A program made the position numbers and the translations under genes. This document shows, in pieces, positions 1 to 6,177 of a DNA stretch of 9,747 bases. The stretch is from positions 1 to 9,747 of the forward strand of contig NZ_DATGKU010000123.1 of NCBI RefSeq assembly GCF_035294505.1, given 5' to 3'. The DNA comes from Chthonomonas sp035294505 (lineage in GTDB: Bacteria; Armatimonadota; Chthonomonadetes; Chthonomonadales; Chthonomonadaceae). Numbering within the stretch: position 1 is the first letter of the stretch; each line of letters begins with the position of its first letter. The notes under the pieces were generated by a model, which was not told the origin of the DNA, searched no databases, and saw nothing but the letters and a program-made list of their open reading frames with translations.

Positions 1-266
1 GAGAGCAGGATACGCAGATGATGCGATACGGCCGGCATGGACATATCGAGCAAAACGCTTAGTTCACAAACACAAAGTGGCTCGTTGGAGAGGGCATAGA
101 GAATGCGTAAGCGCACGGGGTCGGCCACGGCCTTCAGCAGACGCGCCGTCTCCTCGAAGTTCTCTTCCGGCGGCATCTCCTTCGCCACGCGACGCACGCG
201 CGTTGGGTCGCTATTGTAGGTATCGCAGGTGATCTCTTCTATGGAACGTTTCAAACGGGTCGGCAT
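1..266 (-). CDS. ArsR/SmtB-family metal-sensing repressor, CadC-like (partial, 3' end outside window)
   Basis: This is the N-terminal 88 residues of a winged-helix repressor that would bind operator DNA and release it when metal binds. The start is the ATG whose complement is at 264-266, with a clear GGAGGA ribosome binding site at 271-276. The sequence shows the ArsR core: ADPVRLRIL at 48-56, the alpha-3 metal box LCVCEL with C65 and C67, and the recognition helix around MPAVSHHLRIL (77-87). An N-terminal extension carries C14 (ITCDTYN). This layout matches CadC, where an N-terminal cysteine pair and the CVC cysteines form a thiolate site for Cd, Pb or Zn. Here the position of CadC's second N-terminal cysteine appears to be N18. 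It is divergent from the ferritin-VIT gene, so control of metal or iron efflux is a reasonable inference. Family assignment is firm; the metal is not known. Confidence 0.9.
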   Translation of the reverse strand, partial: MPTRLKRSIEEITCDTYNSDPTRVRRVAKEMPPEENFEETARLLKAVADPVRLRILYALSNEPLCVCELSVLLDMSMPAVSHHLRILL

Positions 267-277
267 CGTTTCCTCCT

Positions 278-305
278 TCAAACAATTGTACGATTGTTTA
301 ATTGA
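278..305. promoter_or_regulatory. Candidate ArsR/CadC operator (imperfect inverted repeat)
   Basis: The arms TCAAACAAT (278-286) and ATTGTTTAATTGA (293-305) form an inverted repeat: AAACAAT matches ATTGTTT perfectly across the six-base spacer TGTACG. It sits immediately upstream of the repressor gene's ribosome binding site, where SmtB/CadC operators are usually found, and it is A+T-rich in a GC-rich setting. On the minus strand it contains TACAAT, a possible -10 element, so bound repressor could block its own transcription. The operator role is inferred. Confidence 0.55.
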
Positions 306-436
306 TAGAGTTTCCACCATGCTCCAGGAAAGCGATTGTAAGCAGCCGATACAGTCGGCAGTCGCTACAAAATGGAGAAGATAACCTCACTAGATCGTAG
401 AAACACAACAGAATGAGCGTGCATGGAGGCTAAGAA

Positions 437-1594
437 GTGGGTAAGGTCAGCCCCCAAATTGAAGACGAGCTTCTAGAACTCCTTCGCCATAACTGGGAAC
501 TGGAGATGGACGGATATGCGATGTATTCAGCGCTTGCCGAGCGCGATCGCGTGCCCGAACGGAAAACGATTTTTCGCAAAATGGCGGAGCTGGAACGTCG
601 CCATGCCGAGCAGTGGGCCAAAAAACTGCAGGAGATGGGGGCTGCCGTCCCAACAGAGCATAAGGGAGAGAAACACTCCGTTAATTTAGCGACCAGCTCC
701 GGGGGCATGCAGCAGATCATTTTGGCCATTGAGGCTGAGGAGCGACGCGACATTGCCAACTACCTTCAGCAGATGCAGCAGATAGAGGATGAAACCATCG
801 CCTCCATCCTACGCGAGGTTGTGCTCGACGAGTTTGCCCAAGCCCGCATTCTACGCCGTTTATACGCTCAAAGCAGCCCGCGCTCCGTGCTCGATTTTCT
901 GTTGAGTAAGGAGCGACGCGCCACCGGAAGCTGGATCGGAGACGCCGTTTACGGGGTCAATGATGGTCTAGGTGCTATTTTTGGGATCGTGAGTGGAGTT
1001 TCGGGGGCTACTCTTGGCAACAGTAAGTATGTTTTATTGGCCGGCCTAGCCGGCATGATCGCTAGTGCTTTCTCCATGGGTGCCGGCGCCTACCTTTCGG
1101 CAAAGAGCGAAAGAGAGATTTATGAGGCTGAGATGCATCGGGAAAAGGAGGCCTATGAAGCCCACCCGGATGAGGCCAAGGAGGAGCTGGCCATCTTCTA
1201 TCAACTGAAAGGGATACCCGAAAAAGACGCCGTTAAGATCGTGGAATATCTGGCGGCTAAACCGGAACAGTTTCTACGCACTCTGGCCGCCGAAAAGCTC
1301 AATCTAACCGATGAAGCGCTCTCCAATCCCATTACTTCGGCGCTTTCCGGCATGTTCTCCACGGCGGTAGGGGCATTCATTCCCATCATCCCTTTTTTCT
1401 TCCTCACCGGCTACACAGCGGTCATCGTAGCGGCCGTGGTTTCGATGGCAGCCCACTTTGCGGTGGGAGCCGCCAAAAGCTTGCTAACCGTGCGCTCCTG
1501 GTGGAGCAGTGGCTTGGAGATGACGATTGTAGGCGCCCTCGAAGGGCTAATTACCTACATCATCGGCATTGGCCTGGGACATGTCGGCGCCTAG
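437..1594 (+). CDS. Membrane-bound ferritin: ferritin-like domain fused to VIT1/CCC1 transporter
   Basis: This 385-residue protein joins an N-terminal ferritin/rubrerythrin-like four-helix domain (about 8-145) to a C-terminal VIT/CCC1 iron/manganese transporter domain (about 160-385). Visible di-iron ligands are E23 (with Y30), E53-x-x-H56, E99/E102 (with Y109) and E132; the usual last His is Q135. The VIT part shows a first membrane segment with VNDGLGAIFG (173-182), a second near 196-218, a Glu/Met-rich cytosolic metal-binding stretch (about 222-285, starting SEREIYEAEM), and three more hydrophobic segments (about 302-326, 328-349, 358-381). The same architecture occurs in MbfA of alpha-proteobacteria, which exports iron and protects against peroxide; iron binding then export is the likely role here. 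The GTG start has GGAGG at 425-429, seven bases away. It is divergent from a CadC-like repressor gene. No clear terminator follows it. Confidence 0.9.
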   Translation: MGKVSPQIEDELLELLRHNWELEMDGYAMYSALAERDRVPERKTIFRKMAELERRHAEQWAKKLQEMGAAVPTEHKGEKHSVNLATSSGGMQQIILAIEAEERRDIANYLQQMQQIEDETIASILREVVLDEFAQARILRRLYAQSSPRSVLDFLLSKERRATGSWIGDAVYGVNDGLGAIFGIVSGVSGATLGNSKYVLLAGLAGMIASAFSMGAGAYLSAKSEREIYEAEMHREKEAYEAHPDEAKEELAIFYQLKGIPEKDAVKIVEYLAAKPEQFLRTLAAEKLNLTDEALSNPITSALSGMFSTAVGAFIPIIPFFFLTGYTAVIVAAVVSMAAHFAVGAAKSLLTVRSWWSSGLEMTIVGALEGLITYIIGIGLGHVGA

Positions 1595-1640
1595 CAAGCA
1601 AGCTGTTGAATGCTCTTTCGATACTGCTTGAAAAAAGTTG

Positions 1641-1669
1641 TTGACATAACATCAGGTTTGTGCGATAAT
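1641..1669 (+). promoter_or_regulatory. Strong sigma-70-type promoter with extended -10
   Basis: A perfect -35 TTGACA (1641-1646) is followed, after exactly 17 bases, by -10 GATAAT (1664-1669). TGC directly before the -10 gives an extended -10 element. Transcription would start near 1676 and run into the HD-GYP gene, leaving an untranslated leader of about 160 bases. Confidence 0.85.
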
Positions 1670-1719
1670 CTTAGAAACGAATCGCTCCCGGCGTTGCGAT
1701 TTCTGTCGTGAAGCTCAAA

Positions 1720-1735
1720 CAGACTACGTAGTCTG
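1720..1735. repeat. Perfect 16-base palindrome in HD-GYP leader
   Basis: CAGACTACGTAGTCTG is its own reverse complement. It lies about 45 bases downstream of the predicted transcription start, where a dimeric regulator bound to DNA could act as a roadblock. In RNA it could form only a tight-loop hairpin, so a DNA-binding site is somewhat more likely. The regulator is unknown. Confidence 0.45.
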
Positions 1736-1795
1736 CAGTGCGTGAACACAAAAGCCAATATCTAAGATACAAGAGGACATGCTGTTCGTCTGAAG

Positions 1796-1817
1796 AATGC
1801 CTTTCTTAGGCGTTTTT
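1796..1817 (+). terminator. Terminator-like hairpin just before HD-GYP ribosome binding site (possible attenuator)
   Basis: AATGCCT (1796-1802) pairs with AGGCGTT (1808-1814) around the loop TTCTT, including one G-T pair, and a five-T run covers 1813-1817. GGAGGG follows at once (1818-1823). The stem is short, so it is a weak terminator at best. Its position between a strong promoter and the start codon suggests attenuation or ribosome-site control. Confidence 0.4.
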
Positions 1818-1836
1818 GGAGGGCCAGAGAAGTATC

Positions 1837-3843
1837 ATGAAGACGCCGGTTGTTTCTGCCGATGAGGCAAGAGTGCGGGCGCTTCGGCAGTATGCCATCC
1901 TCGATACGCTGCCCGAAGAGCCTTATGATCATATCGCGCTTGCCGCAGCCACTTTGTGCTCGGCTCCCTATGCGCTGATCGGGTTTGTAGACGAAGAACG
2001 AGTCTGGTATAAAGCACAAGTAGGCCTAAACCTTGTGGAGTTGCCTCGCGAGATGGCCTTCTGCTCTTATGTGATCTCTGAAACCAAACCTTTGCTCGTT
2101 CCCGACACTCAGCGCGACTCACGTTTTGCGCTCTGTCCTCTGCTCCGGCCGCCGCACTCAATTCGCTTCTATGTTGCTGTGCCGCTCATCACGCCAGATG
2201 GCTACGTTATCGGTGCCCTCAGCGTGCTCGATGTTCGCCCACGACGCTTGAAGCGTGAGAAGCTCCATGTTCTGCAAACATTGGCCTCCAGCATCATGCA
2301 CCGCATGGAGCTTGACCGAAAATCGGCGGAGCTGAAACGCCTCCTGGTGGAGTGGGAATGGATGGAGGATGCCCGTCGCATTGAGACCTCCATCCTCAAC
2401 GCCGTGGTTGAAGGCACAAGCGACGCTATTTTCGTGAAAGATACCCAAGGTCGCTATCTCAAAGTGAACCCCTCGGCGGCCTCTTTGCTGGGCCGCCCTC
2501 AAGAGGAGATATTAGGCCGCGATGCCCGGGCCTTCTTCACGGAACAGGAATCGCGCAACCTCATTCAGAGCGATCTTGAGGTGTTACGCTCCGGCCAGAC
2601 GCGCATGGTTGAAGAGATCATCACCGTGCGCGGAAGCCCCCGCGTCTATCAAACCACAAAAAGCCTTTGCCGTGATGAAAACGGCCGCATTCTCGGCGTC
2701 GTAGACATCTCGCGCGATATTACAGACCGCAAACGGGCCGAAGAGAGCCTGGAACGTCAACTGCGCCGATTAGCGGCTCTGCGCTCCATTGAAATGGCCA
2801 TCAACGCCAGCCTCGACCTACGTATCACGCTCGAAATCCTCCTCGACCAGGCCGTCGCCCAATTAGAAGTGGATGCGGCCGATATCCTGCTTATCAACAG
2901 CTATACCCAAACCCTTGAGCTTGCCGCACGTCGCGGCGTTTGCGCTTGGGAAAAACGAGTCGACTCCTGCCGACTCGGCGAGGGCTTCGCCGGTAGAGCC
3001 GCCTTAGAGCATCGGATCGTGAGCGTTCCCGACCTCGAACGCGGCGCAGAGGGCGATCCCTCCCCGCTTTTGCGCGCCGGTGCTGTAGGCTACTTTGCCG
3101 TTCCCCTCATCGCTCGCAATCATATTCGCGGGGTGCTTCAAATTTACTACCGCGGCCCGCGAGAGTTCGATGCGGAATGGTTCAACTTCTTAGAAACCCT
3201 CACCGAGCAGGCCGCCATTGCCATCGAAAACGCCACCCTCTTTGAAGACCTGCAGCGCACCAATCTTGAACTTACGCTTGCCTACGATGCCACCATCGAG
3301 GGCTGGGCACATGCGCTTGACCTACGTGACCAGGAGACAGAGGGCCACTCCCGACGCGTTACCGACCTCACCCTCCGACTGGCCCAGGAGGTAGGACTTA
3401 GTAAAAGCGAACTGATGCATGTGCGCCGCGGTGCTCTGTTACACGACATCGGCAAAATGGCCATTCCCGATCGCATTCTTTTTAAACCCGGCCCTCTCGA
3501 CGAGACCGAATGGGAAATCATGAAGCGACACCCAGTCTATGCCTACGAGATGCTGGCAAAAATTGACTATCTGCGCCCCGCCCTCGATATTCCCTACTGT
3601 CACCATGAAAAGTGGGACGGCACAGGTTATCCTCGTGGGTTAAAAGGAGAACAGATTCCCATTGCTGCCCGCATCTTCGCCCTTGCCGACGTTTGGGATG
3701 CTCTTCTCTCCGATAGACCTTACCGTAAAGGATGGCCGGAAGAGAAAGTGCGTGCTTATATCCGCTCGGAAGCCGGTAAGCATTTCGACCCGGAGATCAC
3801 CCGCCTCTTCCTCCGTCTCCAGCTTGAGACTATCGCGGTGTGA
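1837..3843 (+). CDS. GAF-PAS-GAF-HD-GYP sensor; cyclic-di-GMP phosphodiesterase
   Basis: This 668-residue soluble signalling protein likely hydrolyses cyclic-di-GMP in response to signals sensed by three N-terminal domains. GAF 1 (about 15-152) has the usual ILDTLPEEPYDHI opening and an FCSYVI segment. PAS (about 186-300) carries AIFVKDTQGRYLKVNPSA and ends DITDRKRAEE. GAF 2 spans about 312-465. HD-GYP (about 475-655) is intact: H504, HDIGK with H536/D537, H565, H589-H590-E591, and DGTGYP through P599. All expected metal-binding residues of an active HD-GYP appear present. No membrane segment is seen. I chose the ATG at 1837 because an in-frame TTG at 1816 overlaps the purine-rich GGAGGG (1818-1823) that should be the ribosome binding site; its spacing to the ATG is rather long (13 bases). 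The gene has its own promoter and leader and is not in an operon. Signals and targets are unknown. Confidence 0.93.
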   Translation: MKTPVVSADEARVRALRQYAILDTLPEEPYDHIALAAATLCSAPYALIGFVDEERVWYKAQVGLNLVELPREMAFCSYVISETKPLLVPDTQRDSRFALCPLLRPPHSIRFYVAVPLITPDGYVIGALSVLDVRPRRLKREKLHVLQTLASSIMHRMELDRKSAELKRLLVEWEWMEDARRIETSILNAVVEGTSDAIFVKDTQGRYLKVNPSAASLLGRPQEEILGRDARAFFTEQESRNLIQSDLEVLRSGQTRMVEEIITVRGSPRVYQTTKSLCRDENGRILGVVDISRDITDRKRAEESLERQLRRLAALRSIEMAINASLDLRITLEILLDQAVAQLEVDAADILLINSYTQTLELAARRGVCAWEKRVDSCRLGEGFAGRAALEHRIVSVPDLERGAEGDPSPLLRAGAVGYFAVPLIARNHIRGVLQIYYRGPREFDAEWFNFLETLTEQAAIAIENATLFEDLQRTNLELTLAYDATIEGWAHALDLRDQETEGHSRRVTDLTLRLAQEVGLSKSELMHVRRGALLHDIGKMAIPDRILFKPGPLDETEWEIMKRHPVYAYEMLAKIDYLRPALDIPYCHHEKWDGTGYPRGLKGEQIPIAARIFALADVWDALLSDRPYRKGWPEEKVRAYIRSEAGKHFDPEITRLFLRLQLETIAV

Positions 3844-3858
3844 AAGGAATTCAACTTA

Positions 3859-4806
3859 CTAATCAGAACGTCGAAAATCAAGCAAATACTCATAGGTAAT
3901 CCCCATCGTAATATAGTTGGATGGCCATCCTAAAATCCCAATCCGATTGACGATGTTGGTGCGATCCCAAATGATAATATTGCGCAACTCATAACCTCGT
4001 TTTCGTAGCTCCTCGACTACGGCAATATGGATGGTAATGCGCTCGTTCTCCCACCACATATCGGGAACATTCACCACATAGTGCCCCTTAGGACGCAAAA
4101 GCGGCAACAGATTTTCAAAGATATCCCCTAAAGCTGCCGTATACTCCTCTAACGACATGGTGCCTAAATCACGAGGTTCTTGTGAATACTGCTCCACCCT
4201 GCCAAACTGGCTGTTCTTTCTCTCGTTGCCACGACGTGATTTGTTTTTTCGTTCCCGATTTAAAAGATTAGCGTAGGGCGGCGACGTCCAGATTAGACTT
4301 ACCGTCTCAGGAGCGAGGTAGTGAGGAATATGGAGAGCGTCGTCGTGCACGGCGATCTGCTGGGTCGTATGAAACAGACTCCCCTCTCTCAAACGCTGGA
4401 TACACAGCTGAATATAACGCTCCTGAAGATCAAAACCCACCGCATTGCGATTTAGCTCCTGAGCCGCAACGAGCGTCGTCCCACTGCCTACAAAGGGATC
4501 GAGCACAAGTTCTCCTTCATGTGTGAACAACTCGATAACACGACGCGCAAGGGCAATGGGAAATGTTGCCGGATGAAGCTCTTTATCGCGGATGTCGCGC
4601 CCGCAATAGCTTACCTGCCAAACCCCCAGTTGGCTTTTGATCCACTCTTTCGGAGTGAGACAGTTCAAGTGGTTTGGAGGGCAGTTGCAGGTGCGAAGAT
4701 GGGCGACATCCAGTCGGCTCCGATAAAGCGGCGAACTTTCGCCGATCGCCAATGAAAAACGGTCTTGAAGGTTTTCGTCTTCCTGCTTATAAGCGGGTTG
4801 TTGCAT
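3859..4806 (-). CDS. Site-specific DNA methyltransferase (N4/N6 amino-methyltransferase), orphan
   Basis: This 315-residue enzyme would transfer a methyl group from S-adenosylmethionine to the exocyclic amino group of cytosine or adenine in DNA. Motif X-like HPATFP is at 78-83, motif I DPFVGSGTT at 103-111 (S-adenosylmethionine binding), and motif IV TSPPY at 174-178 (catalytic). A basic stretch follows (NRERKNKSRRGNERKN, 183-198). The order X, I, IV is gamma-like, not the IV-before-I order of beta-class TSPPY enzymes. SPPY favours N4-cytosine but does not prove it. The N-terminal part has C40-x-C42 and C49 with H46 between them, a possible metal site. Start ATG complements 4804-4806, with AGGA upstream. 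No restriction gene adjoins it, so regulation, repair or an orphan defence role is possible. Base composition is A+T-richer than its neighbours in the 60-base lines I counted (27 and 31 G+C, against 40 in a line of the HD-GYP gene). Confidence 0.88.
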   Translation of the reverse strand: MQQPAYKQEDENLQDRFSLAIGESSPLYRSRLDVAHLRTCNCPPNHLNCLTPKEWIKSQLGVWQVSYCGRDIRDKELHPATFPIALARRVIELFTHEGELVLDPFVGSGTTLVAAQELNRNAVGFDLQERYIQLCIQRLREGSLFHTTQQIAVHDDALHIPHYLAPETVSLIWTSPPYANLLNRERKNKSRRGNERKNSQFGRVEQYSQEPRDLGTMSLEEYTAALGDIFENLLPLLRPKGHYVVNVPDMWWENERITIHIAVVEELRKRGYELRNIIIWDRTNIVNRIGILGWPSNYITMGITYEYLLDFRRSD

Positions 4807-4880
4807 CTATTATCCTGAGCCTATCCTCTCTGTTTACCCTATCGAAGGAGGTGTTGCAGAAAACGGCCTCTACATAGCTC

Positions 4881-4889
4881 AGTATACCA
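4881..4889 (-). promoter_or_regulatory. Possible extended -10 promoter for the methyltransferase
   Basis: On the minus strand this reads TGGTATACT, an extended -10 (TGn plus TATACT). No good -35 is seen 17 bases upstream, which extended -10 promoters can tolerate. Transcription would start near 4874, giving a leader of about 68 bases. The divergent thioredoxin gene must start from the same 152-base gap, but I could not find a convincing plus-strand promoter there. Confidence 0.4.
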
Positions 4890-4958
4890 AAATCTGGTGC
4901 CACCTTCGTGCTGATACACGTATTAACTAGCGTATATCTTCATTTAGCGAGGAAGAAC

Positions 4959-6134
4959 ATGATGATGTCACGCCGTGCTTCCCTCGGTCTTATAGGAACG
5001 GCCTTGGTTCTTGGTATAGGAACCTGGTTCTTTGCCAACGGCGCCGCCCCGCAACAGAACACGGTAAAAGTATCCGATGTGGTAGACCCCGTTTATCAAA
5101 TTCAAAGCGAAAACTGGCCGCAGCCAGCCCCCCGATTCTACGGCACCGCCCAAGATTGGCTTAACACCGGGGGCAAAGCCCTCGATCTCAAACAGCTCTT
5201 GCAAAGCGGCCATGTGGTGCTGATTGATTTCTGGGAATACACCTGTGTGAACTGCCTGCGCACCCTGCCCTATCTCAAAGCCTGGAACGAACGGTATGCC
5301 AAAGATGGCCTTGTAATTATCGGCATCCATACACCGGAGTTTCGGTTTGCACATGATCGCAACAATGTGGCCGAGGCGGTGAAAAGGCTTGGCATTACCT
5401 GGCCTGTCCTCATTGACAGCAATTATGAGAACTGGAATGCCTACCATAACAACTTCTGGCCCCGACACTACTTCATCAACATGCACGGCTATATTGTGGC
5501 CGACCATGCCGGTGAAGGCGGATACGAGGAATCGGAAGCCATTATCCAGCAATTGTTGCACCAACTGCATCCAAATCTTAAACTTCCTCCCTTGCTCAAG
5601 CCACTGCGCCCTGAAGATGCCCCCGGTGCCCGCTGCTACCCCATGACCCCCGAACTGTATGCAGGCGAGAGAGGACTTCTGGAAGGCGCACTTGGGAACA
5701 TCCCCAATTGGGCCCCAGGACGCCTCCATCACCTGCCCGCACCAACAGGGGCGCTTGAAGACGGTGTCATCACCCCGGTCGGCGTCTGGATCACCGAACC
5801 GGAAAGCCTGCGTCATGGCCGTGCCACCAATAACTTCGAGGATAGCATCCTGCTGCGCTATCATGCGATTACGGCCAATGCGGTGATCAAGCCGGAGAAC
5901 AGTGTGCCCTTCCGTGTCTATGTCTTTCAGGATGGCAAGCCGGTTAGTCCTTCCGACAAAGGGGCAGACATTCATTACGATGAAACGGGCAAAAGCTACA
6001 TCCTCGTAGACCAGCCCCGCATGTACCAGCTGATCCACAACCGAATGTTCGGCAGCCATACGCTGACCCTTACATCAAACTCGCCCGACTTCGCGCTTTA
6101 TTCCTTTACCTTCACCTCCTGCACAGAAGGTTAG
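4959..6134 (+). CDS. Secreted thioredoxin-fold protein, DipZ C-terminal type (thioredoxin plus beta-sandwich)
   Basis: This 391-residue extracytoplasmic protein is predicted to act as a thiol-disulfide reductase or oxidase outside the membrane. The N-terminus has SRR (4-6) followed by a hydrophobic segment (about 9-27), a signal peptide or anchor; the SRRxSL arrangement only partly fits the Tat signal. A thioredoxin fold (about 60-205) has the redox pair C96-V-N-C99 in FWEYTCVNCLRTLPYL, then HTPEF (124-128) and a likely cis-proline P168 in WPRHYF. The C-terminal region (about 228-388, starting TPELYAGERG, with YQLIH at 356-360) resembles the beta-sandwich domain that follows thioredoxin in DipZ. 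DipZ's CcdA-like membrane part is absent, so electrons must come from a separate CcdA/DsbD or the protein works alone. I chose ATG 4959 by its GAGG (4949-4952), six bases away; ATGs at 4962 and 4965 and an upstream GTG at 4908 are alternatives. Confidence 0.88.
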   Translation: MMMSRRASLGLIGTALVLGIGTWFFANGAAPQQNTVKVSDVVDPVYQIQSENWPQPAPRFYGTAQDWLNTGGKALDLKQLLQSGHVVLIDFWEYTCVNCLRTLPYLKAWNERYAKDGLVIIGIHTPEFRFAHDRNNVAEAVKRLGITWPVLIDSNYENWNAYHNNFWPRHYFINMHGYIVADHAGEGGYEESEAIIQQLLHQLHPNLKLPPLLKPLRPEDAPGARCYPMTPELYAGERGLLEGALGNIPNWAPGRLHHLPAPTGALEDGVITPVGVWITEPESLRHGRATNNFEDSILLRYHAITANAVIKPENSVPFRVYVFQDGKPVSPSDKGADIHYDETGKSYILVDQPRMYQLIHNRMFGSHTLTLTSNSPDFALYSFTFTSCTEG

Positions 6135-6143
6135 CCCTTTCTA

Positions 6144-6172
6144 GAGGGGGCAGGCGTTGTGCCTGTCCCCTT
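6144..6172. terminator. Strong hairpin terminator between convergent genes
   Basis: GGGGGCAGGC (6146-6155) pairs with GCCTGTCCCC (6161-6170) around the loop GTTGT, with one G-T pair; flanking 6144-6145 and 6171-6172 add about two weaker pairs. On the plus strand it is followed by the pyrimidine-rich TTCTCTCTT and lies 9 bases after the thioredoxin gene's stop. On the minus strand it lies just past the glycosidase's stop, so it probably serves both. Neither side has a clean T-run. Confidence 0.8.
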
Positions 6173-6177
6173 CTCTC

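Larger units (their letters stand above)
1676..1836 (+). promoter_or_regulatory. Structured 5' leader of the HD-GYP gene
   Basis: About 160 untranslated bases lie between the predicted transcription start and the ATG. Seen in order are a hairpin AATCGC (1680-1685) with GCGATT (1696-1701) around a ten-base loop, a perfect 16-base palindrome (1720-1735), a short palindrome TATCTAAGATA (1759-1769), and a terminator-like hairpin (1796-1817). CTAAGA at 1762-1767 can pair with TCTTAG at 1804-1809, which would compete with that last hairpin. I compared it with the cyclic-di-GMP GEMM riboswitch and saw no conserved elements. A cis-regulatory role is inferred. Confidence 0.4.

Noticed and set aside
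345..359. Small hairpin GCCGA-TACAG-TCGGC upstream of the ferritin-VIT gene
   Set aside because: A five-pair stem with no T-run and no match to a known element; too short to call a terminator or riboswitch.
1595..1640. CAAGC/GCTTG pairing after the ferritin-VIT gene as a terminator
   Set aside because: The loop exceeds 20 bases and it is followed by A's, not T's, on the coding strand.
1676..1790. Cyclic-di-GMP (GEMM) riboswitch before the HD-GYP gene
   Set aside because: The expected conserved GEMM segments are not visible; only unrelated short hairpins are seen.
4845..4877. Perfect AAGGAGGTG followed by TTG and seven codons to a stop, a possible leader peptide
   Set aside because: Spacing from AAGGAGG to the TTG is only about two bases and the start is weak, so it is probably chance.
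4968..6059. Long open frame of 363 codons on the minus strand
   Set aside because: It lies wholly antisense to the thioredoxin gene, has no recognisable domain, and the plus-strand protein shows clear family motifs across the same span.
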